Origin: Candidatus Omnitrophica bacterium UBA5776
GTDB taxonomy: Bacteria; Omnitrophota; Gorgyraeia; Gygaellales; Profunditerraquicolaceae
Direction: 5' to 3'
Assembly: GCA_002418595.1 (NCBI GenBank)
Contig: DIEK01000018.1
Location: 1-8,830, forward strand
Length of the DNA stretch: 8,830 bases
The position numbers and the translations under genes were made by a program. The notes below the pieces were generated by a model. The model saw only the letters and a program-made list of their open reading frames with translations. It did not search any database and was not told the origin of the DNA. This document shows positions 1 to 6,390 of the stretch, in pieces. Position 1 is the first letter of the stretch. Every line of letters starts with the position of its first letter.

Positions 1-1589
1 GCCATCTCGCGCACGCTGGCATCGCGGTCCAGCAGGCAGACTTCCGTAAATGTCCGGCCGCCGGCGACCTTCTTGGACACCTTGAAATGCCTATCCGCGA
101 AAGAGGCTATCTGCGGCAGGTGCGTGATCAGTATGACCTGGCGGTCAGAAGAAAGCTCTTTCAATTTCCGTCCGGTAACCGCGCCCAGCCGCCCGCCGAT
201 CTGCGCGTCTATCTCATCGAAAATCAGGACCGGCACGGTGTCCACTTTTGTCAGGGCCTTCTTGAGCGCGAGCATCAGCCTGGCCGCTTCTCCGGAAGAG
301 ACTATCTCCGCCAGGGGTTTAAGCGCCTCGCCCGTGTTGGGACTGATATAAAAAACAACGCTGTCGGCTCCCTCGGCGGTCAAGGGCGCCGCCTCCAGCC
401 GGCATTCGAAACGAGCGCCGGCTATCCCCAATTCCGAAAGTTCTTTTTCGATCGTATCTTTCAGGAACTGAGCGGTTTTCTTACGCAGGCGGGTGATCCT
501 GGCGGCGACCGCGCGGAGTTCCTTTTCCAACCTCTCGAACTCCGCCCGCAGTGAGGCGTCGTTATGTTCCAGGTCCGCCAGCAGGCCGTATTTCTCCTTC
601 GCGGAACTGTAAGCCTTTTGCGCGTCATCAAGACCCGGGCCGTATTTTCTGAGGATATCCTCGTATATATCGCAATTCCTGTTGATGCGGGCCGCCTCGT
701 CGGGGTCGAAAGAAAGTCCGTCCTTATATTGAGCGAGCCGGCTGGAGAACTCCTCCGCCTCGTTCTGGAGGCGTTCAAGTGACCGCGCCAGCTCCTCCGT
801 GGAGGCATCTATGCGGTTAAGGCGGCGCATGGGGACGAAAGCGCCGGAAAGAGCGCGGCCGACGCCGCCGTCGTCATTCTCGAAAAGCGCCAGCAAGGCG
901 TTGACCTCCTCGAAAAGCTTCTCCGCGTTGTTAAGCTGGAGCTGTTTCCTACGGGTCTCTTCGTAAACTGCCGGATCAAGAGGGACCTGCTCCAGCTCTT
1001 TTATCTGGTGCCCGAGGAAATCCAGGTCGCGCTCGCGGGACTGTCTAGCCAGCGCTATCTCTTCAAGCCCGGCGGCTGTCTGCCTGTATCCGGCAAATAT
1101 CTCCCGGTATTCATCCTTGAGTGAAGCGAAATCTATGAGCCGGTCCAGGATGGAGAGGTGCGCGCCGGCGGAAAGTATCAATTGGTGGTCGTGCGCGCCG
1201 TGGAAATCCACCAGGTTGTTCCCGAGAGCCTTAAGCTGGGAAACGGTGACGGAGCGCCCGTTGATCTTCACCTTTTTGCGGCCGTCGGAGGATTGCTCCC
1301 GATATATGATCAACCGGGGATCTTCCTCCCCGGGAAGGAATTCGGCCACGAGAGGGTCGTTCCTTAATTCCGGGGACACGATATCGAAAACCGCCTCCAC
1401 AGCGCAGGGTAACGCAATATCGCGTATCTGCGACTGGCCGAGCGTCTCCCCCAGGGCGAAACGCAAAGCGTCTATAATTATGGATTTTCCGGCTCCGGTC
1501 TCCCCGGTGAGAATGTTCAAGGCCGCGTCGAACTCGAGGGAGAGCTCGTCGATCAGACCGAAATTGCGGATATTCATCTGCGTGATCAT
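1..1589 (-). CDS. recN: DNA repair protein RecN (3' end cut by window edge)
   Basis: RecN is an SMC-like ATPase that acts on double-strand breaks in RecA-dependent recombinational repair. About 529 residues are visible; the family is usually about 550-560, so roughly 20-30 C-terminal residues lie beyond base 1. Seen: Walker A GETGAGKS at residues 29-36, a long central charged region fitting the coiled-coil arms (about 150-370), an ABC signature around residues 431-434, and Walker B LIFDE with D458/E459, followed by the characteristic ITHLPQIASFADRHF stretch. The start at 1589 gives MITQMNIRNFGLID, which matches the usual RecN N-terminus; a second ATG at 1577 would cut it by four residues. AAAGG lies 10 nt upstream of the chosen ATG. 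Oddity: the signature reads SSGEAAR where most RecN have SGGELSR. It has its own promoter (1634-1662), so it is probably transcribed apart from the methyltransferase gene upstream. Confidence 0.96.
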   Translation of the reverse strand, partial: MITQMNIRNFGLIDELSLEFDAALNILTGETGAGKSIIIDALRFALGETLGQSQIRDIALPCAVEAVFDIVSPELRNDPLVAEFLPGEEDPRLIIYREQSSDGRKKVKINGRSVTVSQLKALGNNLVDFHGAHDHQLILSAGAHLSILDRLIDFASLKDEYREIFAGYRQTAAGLEEIALARQSRERDLDFLGHQIKELEQVPLDPAVYEETRRKQLQLNNAEKLFEEVNALLALFENDDGGVGRALSGAFVPMRRLNRIDASTEELARSLERLQNEAEEFSSRLAQYKDGLSFDPDEAARINRNCDIYEDILRKYGPGLDDAQKAYSSAKEKYGLLADLEHNDASLRAEFERLEKELRAVAARITRLRKKTAQFLKDTIEKELSELGIAGARFECRLEAAPLTAEGADSVVFYISPNTGEALKPLAEIVSSGEAARLMLALKKALTKVDTVPVLIFDEIDAQIGGRLGAVTGRKLKELSSDRQVILITHLPQIASFADRHFKVSKKVAGGRTFTEVCLLDRDASVREM

Positions 1590-1633
1590 CTGCCTGTTAC
1601 CTTTGAAATAATCCCAACCGCCCGGTACCCCAG

Positions 1634-1662
1634 ATTATACGGCGTTAAATAAGCCGGGACAA
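1634..1662 (-). promoter_or_regulatory. Promoter of recN
   Basis: Read on the minus strand, -35 TTGTCC (1657-1662), a 17-nt spacer and a perfect -10 TATAAT (1634-1639) lie in the gap between the methyltransferase stop and recN. An A tract sits just upstream of the -35. The expected start of transcription is near 1627, giving a leader of roughly 40 nt. No obvious LexA box was seen near it, although recN is SOS-controlled in many bacteria. Confidence 0.75.
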
Positions 1663-1675
1663 CCATTTTTACGTC

Positions 1676-2620
1676 CTAAAACCTCGCCAGCAATGTCGTC
1701 AAACAGCCGCGCCGGTCGGTTCCGCTGCCGGTAAAATCCGTATCCTGGCCGAAAGAATCCAGGCGTTCGAACTTGCGCCCTGCGGAACCGGCCTTGAACA
1801 TCGCCGTCAGAGCGCTCTTCGTCATCCCGCTTAGATTGGTGGAGACGAACAGGCAGCCGCCCGGCTCAAGGACCTTTATCGCCGAAGCGACAAGCCCGGG
1901 CATGTCTCTCCTGACGCTGAAGACACCGTTTTCATGGCGGGCGAAAGAAGGAGGATCGAGAATTACCAGCCCAAAGCTGTTCCTTCTTCCCGGGGCCCGC
2001 TTAAGGTATTCCGCGGCGTCCGCGCGGATCATCTCATTGCGAGAAGGCTCAAGCCCGTTCAATCTATAATTCGCTCTGCCTCGTTCAAGGGATTTCCTGC
2101 TCACGTCAACGTTAACCGCTGCCCGGGCCCCCCTGGCGCGGCAATAAACGCCGAAGGAACAGGTATAAGCGAAACAATTCAGCACCCGCCTGCCGGCGGC
2201 GTATCCGGACACTATATCCCTGTTGCGGCGCATATCAAGGAAAAGGCCGCAGTTAAGCGCGTCATCAAGGTCAACCGAAAAATTGAGCCCGTTCTCCCGG
2301 ACCACCGCGGCCGCCGGAGCCTCATTCAGCCAGAGCAGTTTCCCGAAGTCTTCCGGAGAAGCCCGCCCGCTCCTGTCCTTGACTATAAAATACAGCGCGC
2401 CGAAATGTTCTTTAAGGAACGCGGTCAGGATATCACTCTTATCCAGCCAGCGCCTGTCGAAAACTTGCGCGCTGAAGTGCCTGCCGTAGCGCTCGAGCAC
2501 GAGGCCGTCCATCCCGTCACCGGCTCCATCCACAAGGCGCAAGGCGTCGGTGACGCGGGCCAGTGTTTCCCGCCTGCGCGCGGCGGATTCCAGCAGTCGT
2601 AAAATAGTGTTATCGGACAT
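1676..2620 (-). CDS. RlmI/RlmK-type class I SAM-dependent methyltransferase, PUA domain absent
   Basis: Predicted S-adenosylmethionine-dependent RNA methyltransferase of the COG1092 (RlmI/RlmK) group, which modifies 23S rRNA in known members. The 314 residues contain the group's small N-terminal module (MDGLVLERYG at 37-46), GLFLDMRRNR at 125-134 matching the family's GxFLDQRxNR, SAM-binding motif I VLNCFAYTCSFGVY at 146-159 (Cys where Gly is usual after YT), an acidic residue after motif II (D172), and catalytic-loop motif IV DPPSF at 222-226. E. coli RlmI is about 396 residues with an N-terminal PUA RNA-binding domain; this protein starts after that domain. No good Shine-Dalgarno precedes the ATG. 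The start lies 25 nt after the rho stop, so the two genes are probably one transcript. The target base cannot be assigned; an RNA other than 23S rRNA is possible. Confidence 0.85.
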   Translation of the reverse strand: MSDNTILRLLESAARRRETLARVTDALRLVDGAGDGMDGLVLERYGRHFSAQVFDRRWLDKSDILTAFLKEHFGALYFIVKDRSGRASPEDFGKLLWLNEAPAAAVVRENGLNFSVDLDDALNCGLFLDMRRNRDIVSGYAAGRRVLNCFAYTCSFGVYCRARGARAAVNVDVSRKSLERGRANYRLNGLEPSRNEMIRADAAEYLKRAPGRRNSFGLVILDPPSFARHENGVFSVRRDMPGLVASAIKVLEPGGCLFVSTNLSGMTKSALTAMFKAGSAGRKFERLDSFGQDTDFTGSGTDRRGCLTTLLARF

Positions 2621-2645
2621 TTTATCGCGGAAGAAACGCCCTTTA

Positions 2646-3611
2646 TTAGTTTTTCGATTTCACAGCGGCGAGCAGTTCACTGTTGGAAGGGTATTTGCTC
2701 AGCATCTCCACAAGTTCCCTTCCGCTTTCCAGCGGATCACGCTCGAGCAGAAGACGCCGCAGATTATCCGACGAATCCAGCTCTTCGGGAGAAAGCAAAA
2801 GTTCTTTTTTACGGGTGTTGCTGGCGGCGATGTCTATCGCCGGGAAGATACGGTGATTGGCGAGATCCCGGGAAAGAACTATCTCCATATTGCCGGTCCC
2901 CTTGAATTCTTCGAATATCACCTGGTCCATACGGCTTCCGGTATCGACCAGGATGGTCGCCATTATGGAAAGCGACCCTCCGTTCTCGATCTTGCGCGCG
3001 GCCCCGAATATGCGCCGCGGAACCTCCAGCGCCCTGGCGTCCACCCCTCCGGAGAGGGTCCTGCCGCTGGAGGCGCTGCCGGCGTTGTGCACGCGCGCCA
3101 GCCTGGTCAGAGAATCTATCACTACCATGACGTCGGCTCCGGCGGCGGCTTGAGCGAACACTTTCTTCATCAACTCGTCCGCAGTGCGCAGGTGGTTGTC
3201 GTAAGTCTGGTCGGAAGAAGAGGCGTGAACCTCCGCGGTGACGTTGCGCTTTATATCCGTAACTTCCTCCGGGCGTTCGTCTATAAGCAGACAGTAAAGC
3301 TTCATCTCCGGGCAGCTCTGCGCCACCGCGCGGCAGATATGTTTCAGAAAGGTGGTCTTGCCGGAACCTGGCGGGGCGACTATCAGCCCGCGCTGCCCCA
3401 TACCTATGGGGCACACCAAATCCATCGCCCGCATGGTAAATTCCCTGCTGCCGTTCTCCAGGCGTATGCGCGGGGAAGGATCAACGGCTGTCCCGGAAAA
3501 GAATTTCCGCTCGTTCTCGTCAACCTGGCGCGGAGCGGCTGACGGAATGAATCTGCGCGGCTGGGCAGTCTGACCATTACGGCGATAATTGTTGTTAGAT
3601 GGATAATTCAA
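2646..3611 (-). CDS. rho: Transcription termination factor Rho, short form without N-terminal RNA-binding domain
   Basis: RecA-fold hexameric RNA-dependent ATPase/translocase that releases RNA polymerase. 321 residues against about 419 in E. coli. Seen: Walker A APPGSGKT (79-86; E. coli has APPKAGKT, so the first Lys is Gly), catalytic LLIDERPEE (E112, R113), Walker B VVIDS (D166), Q-loop [16 protein letters not shown] (185-200), R-loop [19 protein letters not shown] (211-229) and an arginine finger in SNTRKKE (R267). All ATPase and secondary-site RNA motifs are therefore intact. The first ~45 residues are a low-complexity Asn/Gln/Arg-rich tail in place of the Rho-N and cold-shock (primary RNA-binding) domains. 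The start is a TTG at 3611 with no Shine-Dalgarno; a stop lies 12 codons upstream in frame with no ATG or GTG between, so the missing domain is not hidden there. It is transcribed from its own promoter and is likely co-transcribed with the methyltransferase downstream. Confidence 0.93.
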   Translation of the reverse strand: MNYPSNNNYRRNGQTAQPRRFIPSAAPRQVDENERKFFSGTAVDPSPRIRLENGSREFTMRAMDLVCPIGMGQRGLIVAPPGSGKTTFLKHICRAVAQSCPEMKLYCLLIDERPEEVTDIKRNVTAEVHASSSDQTYDNHLRTADELMKKVFAQAAAGADVMVVIDSLTRLARVHNAGSASSGRTLSGGVDARALEVPRRIFGAARKIENGGSLSIMATILVDTGSRMDQVIFEEFKGTGNMEIVLSRDLANHRIFPAIDIAASNTRKKELLLSPEELDSSDNLRRLLLERDPLESGRELVEMLSKYPSNSELLAAVKSKN

Positions 3612-3674
3612 ATTTATGATATTGGCGGTACTGCGGAAATGTGTTTACGCAGGTAATTCTAATGTTATTATTCT

Positions 3675-3702
3675 ATTATATACATATTCCGGATTTTGAC
3701 AA
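3675..3702 (-). promoter_or_regulatory. Promoter and leader of rho
   Basis: On the minus strand: -35 TTGTCA (3697-3702), 16-nt spacer, perfect -10 TATAAT (3675-3680). The -35 lies only 7 nt past the stop of the glycosyltransferase gene, with an A tract before it. Transcription should start near 3668, giving a leader of about 57 nt. The leader has clearly more C than G (about 13 to 5 over the last 45 nt) and no ATG. Known rho genes are often autoregulated through their leader; whether this one is cannot be told from sequence. Confidence 0.8.
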
Positions 3703-3708
3703 TTGTTT

Positions 3709-4446
3709 TTATGCGCCGGAGCGCAGTTGTCTGCGGGCATACTTCTTCCTGAGGCGGAATATATCCGCCAGCAGGCGCAGTGAATCAGCCAAAAGATCGA
3801 CTTTCGAGCCGCCGATATGCTCCCAGGAAACCGGCCCCTCTTTTATCCTGTAGCCGGCATATTGCGCCTTCAAGAGTATCTCGATATCGAAAGCGTATCC
3901 GCAAAGGCAGCCGTTCCCGAACAAAGGGCCGACCGCGGCGGCGCGGAACATCTTGAAACCGCACTGCGTGTCCCGCACTTTTAAAGGCAGCGCGGCATGC
4001 AGAACAAGATTAAACATCCACCCCATAACCCTCCTGTACCATTTCGCCTTCAAGCGGCATCCCCGGCCTTTCAAGACCCGGGAGCCGGCGAAAATATGGT
4101 AACCGTCCTCAAAAATATAATGCAGGTTCCTGCCGATCTCTTCAGGAGCGACCGAGCCGTCCGCGTCCAGGAATAAACGGACTTCTCCCGCGGCCTCAAG
4201 CAGACCCCTGGACACAGCGTATCCCTTGCCCGTGTTTTTTTCCAGGCGGATGACGCGCGCCCCGGGGCAGGCGGCGGCTACCCCGGCCGTATTATCGCTG
4301 CTGCCGTCATCCACCACGATTATCTCGAAACGCAGGCCGGCGCCGGCGGAAGCGCAATATGAAGATAACCGCCGGAGATAAGGCGGTATCCGCAGTTCTT
4401 CGTTATAAGCAGGTATGATTATGGAAATCAGCGTCGTGCCCGTCAT
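3709..4446 (-). CDS. GT2 family glycosyltransferase, dolichyl/polyprenyl-phosphate sugar synthase type
   Basis: Predicted GT-A fold enzyme that moves a hexose from a nucleotide sugar to polyprenyl phosphate at the inner face of the cytoplasmic membrane. In 245 residues: N-terminal IIIPAYNEE (9-17), nucleotide-binding VVDDGSSDNT (44-53), metal-binding DADGS (94-98), the DTQCGFKMF block (159-167) and FDIEIL (186-191) typical of dolichyl-phosphate glucose/mannose synthases (Alg5/DPM-like), and WxHxGGSKV (208-216). It lacks the C-terminal membrane pair of GtrB-like relatives, so it should be soluble or peripheral. Its ATG overlaps the stop of the upstream gene (ATGA, 4443-4446), implying translational coupling; AAAAGG is followed by a run of G directly before the ATG. 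Partner and product are inferred: it probably supplies the lipid-linked sugar to the GT-C enzyme upstream. The sugar (glucose, mannose or other) cannot be read from the sequence. Confidence 0.9.
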   Translation of the reverse strand: MTGTTLISIIIPAYNEELRIPPYLRRLSSYCASAGAGLRFEIIVVDDGSSDNTAGVAAACPGARVIRLEKNTGKGYAVSRGLLEAAGEVRLFLDADGSVAPEEIGRNLHYIFEDGYHIFAGSRVLKGRGCRLKAKWYRRVMGWMFNLVLHAALPLKVRDTQCGFKMFRAAAVGPLFGNGCLCGYAFDIEILLKAQYAGYRIKEGPVSWEHIGGSKVDLLADSLRLLADIFRLRKKYARRQLRSGA

Positions 4447-5996
4447 CCCCCCCTTTTCACGTATTCAACCGCGCCGATATTATCCCTGAAGAACCTGCTT
4501 TTGAGCCGCAGGCCGGGCTCTTGGACCTCCGAACGCATGAACGGCTCGTCCATCAAAGCGGGATCCGCGTGATGAAGATGCCTGACCACGAAAATATTGT
4601 CCGCCGGACCCACGGCGGCCTCCAGCGCCGCCGTGAACTGCTCGGCGTTGAAAACCGGGAATAACAGAATATCGTCGTCCAGGTAAAACGACTGCGGCAT
4701 GGTTACCGTCCTGAAGTTATAGACTATCACCGCGGCCGTCTTACCTTTAGACTCGCCGTTAATCCATTCCGACAACGCCCGGGGCGCCGGGCCTATCTGC
4801 CTGCCGGCCGTAAATAAGGAGGAAAGAAACATCAAGGCGAACAGACAATAAACGACGGATCTTTTATCCCGGAAAAGACGGCTGAAAGAATATCCGGCGA
4901 ACGGAATCATCCCCAGCAAGGGAAAAATCCAGAAACGCTCCTGCCTAAGCATCAATCCGCCCTGCAGAAGATCTAACGCCAGCATTGCCAGTAAGGGAAT
5001 GAATAACACGCAGCCGCAAAAAAATAACTGCCGGGGGAATTCCTTCAAAAGCCTTTTCCCGGAGTAAAACATCAATAGCAAAAAAAGCAGCGAACCCGCG
5101 GCCGGAAGAACGGATGAAGAGGGAAAAATAAAAAGAAGCTTTCCCATCCCGCCGAAAAAACCGGTTATCTTATCGATTATCCCCGGGTAGGCGAATATCC
5201 ATTCCACCAGGTCGAAACGGTAACCGCGGCCCAGCATAAACAAGCCCCAGGGAAGCAGCCACAACAAAGAAAAAAGTAACGCCGCGTAGAATCCATCCAG
5301 CAGACGGCTATGTTCCTTGTGAATCAAGGTAAAATAAACGAAAAACGCGAAGGCCGGAAAAACGAAGAAATAATGCGCGTAAATACCCAGGCAGTTGAAG
5401 ACGGCAAAGAACAAGACGTCCGGCAGTTTGCCGCGTTTTTCGAACCGCGCCAGGAAGAGCCAGGCGAGCAGTCCCAGCGCAAGGACCAAACTATAGGAAC
5501 GCGCTTCCTGGGAATAGCGCACCGCCAGCGCGGAGACGCTCAAGAAGGCGGCCGCGAAGATCCCGGCCCGCTCGTCGAAGAGCTCCTTTGCCAGGAGATA
5601 CGCCAGATACACGGAGAGAAGCCCCATCAACAGCGAAAAAGCCCTGACCGCCGCCAGGCTGTCCGAGAAAAAGCGCATCAAGAAAAACACAAACCAGAGA
5701 TACAACGGCGGATGCGGGTCAAGCCGCGCCAGACTGCCGGTATACTCTCCGAAAGAAAGCGCGCGGTCCGCCCTGAAGAAACGTTTAAGGTCCTTTGCCG
5801 CACAATGGAAACCGTTACCTGCCGCCGATGCGTTTTCGGTGAAGGCCTTGACATCCATACCGTGCCCGGAGGCAAGAAAAAGGCTTATGGATTCGTCCGT
5901 TCCCAGGGAACGTTCAAAGAAACCGTGCAGGCGCAATGCCAACCCGACCGATAGTATAAGCAAAAAATAGAACAAAATAGTCCGCTTCACAATCAT
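4443..5996 (-). CDS. GT-C (GT39/GT83, PMT/ArnT-like) integral membrane glycosyltransferase
   Basis: Large multi-spanning membrane protein (517 residues) of the PMT_2/ArnT superfamily. Such enzymes take a sugar from a polyprenyl-phosphate carrier outside the cytoplasmic membrane and add it to a protein, lipid A or another glycan. Seen: a first membrane helix at about residues 5-22; the first external loop with the catalytic-type acidic pair TDES (D34/E35); DPHPPLYLWF (93-102) matching the family's HPPLYY motif; YSQEARSYSL (161-170) matching its QEARxY motif; many hydrophobic helices from 100 to 400; and RQERFWIFPLLGMIPFAG (351-368) resembling the usual RYLxPxxP helix. The C-terminal ~110 residues are a soluble-looking domain. 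The ATG at 5996 is followed by a basic residue and helix, as expected, but has no good Shine-Dalgarno. It overlaps the GT2 gene by ATGA. The acceptor is unknown. No convincing promoter was found upstream. Confidence 0.88.
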   Translation of the reverse strand: MIVKRTILFYFLLILSVGLALRLHGFFERSLGTDESISLFLASGHGMDVKAFTENASAAGNGFHCAAKDLKRFFRADRALSFGEYTGSLARLDPHPPLYLWFVFFLMRFFSDSLAAVRAFSLLMGLLSVYLAYLLAKELFDERAGIFAAAFLSVSALAVRYSQEARSYSLVLALGLLAWLFLARFEKRGKLPDVLFFAVFNCLGIYAHYFFVFPAFAFFVYFTLIHKEHSRLLDGFYAALLFSLLWLLPWGLFMLGRGYRFDLVEWIFAYPGIIDKITGFFGGMGKLLFIFPSSSVLPAAGSLLFLLLMFYSGKRLLKEFPRQLFFCGCVLFIPLLAMLALDLLQGGLMLRQERFWIFPLLGMIPFAGYSFSRLFRDKRSVVYCLFALMFLSSLFTAGRQIGPAPRALSEWINGESKGKTAAVIVYNFRTVTMPQSFYLDDDILLFPVFNAEQFTAALEAAVGPADNIFVVRHLHHADPALMDEPFMRSEVQEPGLRLKSRFFRDNIGAVEYVKRGG

Positions 5997-6168
5997 AGGA
6001 TTCGTCTATCGTTCATCGGTATTTAAAAATAAAAAGCTGGAATTTTACAGGAAGACGTCCCCGTCACCGAGAACCGAAACGGGCTTCGTTACCGTTTACG
6101 TTACCGATATTAAAACTCGTCTATATTAACCCCGTGTCGTAAGATACCGGGAAAATCTCTTCGATATT

Positions 6169-6303
6169 TTCACACGAGCGAATACCGAACTTTCCGATTA
6201 GTTCGGGTATCACACAGGTGAACACCTGCCTCTCCTTGAAGGTAGGGTGTTATTCCAATTGGCCAAGGTATAGCACACGGGTGAATACTTTCACACGAGT
6301 GAA
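6169..6303. repeat. Four copies of a short CACACGRGTGAA-type inverted repeat
   Basis: The motif CACAC(G/A)(A/G)G(T/C)GAA(T/C)AC occurs starting at 6171, 6211, 6274 and 6292. Each is itself a small inverted repeat (TTCAC-4 nt-GTGAA in the best copy, 6290-6303). Two of them open the 61-nt units; the other two stand alone. The spacing (40, 63, 18 nt) is irregular, which does not suit a CRISPR array but would suit fragments of a dispersed palindromic repeat family. Confidence 0.7.
6210..6270. repeat. Hairpin-containing direct repeat, copy 1
   Basis: A 61-nt unit that matches the unit at 6291-6351 with 5 differences. It contains, in order on the plus strand, a small inverted repeat (TCACACAGGTGA, 6210-6221), a larger imperfect hairpin (6221-6251, arms AACACCTGCC and GGTAGGGTGTT with one bulged base), the palindrome CCAATTGG (6255-6262) and the overlapping palindrome TTGGCCAA (6259-6266). 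Symmetry on both strands and lack of coding constraint suggest a structural repeat rather than a gene. Confidence 0.85.
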
Positions 6304-6351
6304 CACCTGCCTTTCCTTTAAGGCAGGGTGTTATTCCAATTGGCCAAGGTA
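6291..6351. repeat. Hairpin-containing direct repeat, copy 2
   Basis: Second 61-nt unit, exactly 81 nt from copy 1. The larger hairpin (6302-6332) is better paired here: CTGCCTT with AAGGCAG around a 6-nt loop, extended by AACAC/GTGTT past one bulge. The 14-nt inverted repeat TTCACACGAGTGAA (6290-6303) begins the unit, and CCAATTGG (6336-6343) follows the hairpin. The 12-nt core of the small inverted repeat also appears at 6169-6182 and 6274-6283 outside the two units. Confidence 0.85.
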
Positions 6352-6390
6352 AATGCGGCTTGATTAAGTATTGTGTCCCCGGAATTAGGT

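Larger units (their letters stand above)
5997..6390. other. 394-nt spacer with hairpin repeats between DUF362 and GT-C genes
   Basis: This gap holds no convincing gene. The half next to the GT-C gene (5997-6168) has only minor structure: a short inverted repeat AAACGG/CCGTTT (6077-6082 with 6092-6097) and the 8-mer CGTTACCG twice (6087-6094 and 6099-6106). No promoter of the kind seen before recN, rho and the DUF362 gene is present. The half next to the DUF362 gene (6169-6351) holds the repeat cluster listed separately. No U-tract terminator for the DUF362 gene is visible, so read-through into the glycosyltransferase pair is possible. Confidence 0.7.

Noticed and set aside
1934..2602. Plus-strand open frame of 222 codons opposite the methyltransferase gene
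   Set aside because: Antisense shadow of a gene with clear motifs; no homology-like features, no ribosome binding site of note.
2550..3542. Long plus-strand open frame of 330 codons opposite rho
   Set aside because: It lies wholly antisense to rho and part of the methyltransferase gene, has no recognisable domain and a composition expected of the reverse of a GC-rich gene.
5310..5954. Plus-strand open frame of 214 codons opposite the GT-C gene
   Set aside because: Translation is rich in Gln, Glu, Arg and Lys, as expected from the reverse of a hydrophobic membrane protein gene.
5997..6060. Promoter directly upstream of the GT-C gene
   Set aside because: Only a TAAAAT-like box without a properly spaced -35 was found; too weak to report.
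6169..6351. Possible CRISPR array
   Set aside because: Only two 61-nt units with a 20-nt gap, the units contain internal hairpins and differ from each other, the short motif is irregularly spaced, and no cas gene is present.
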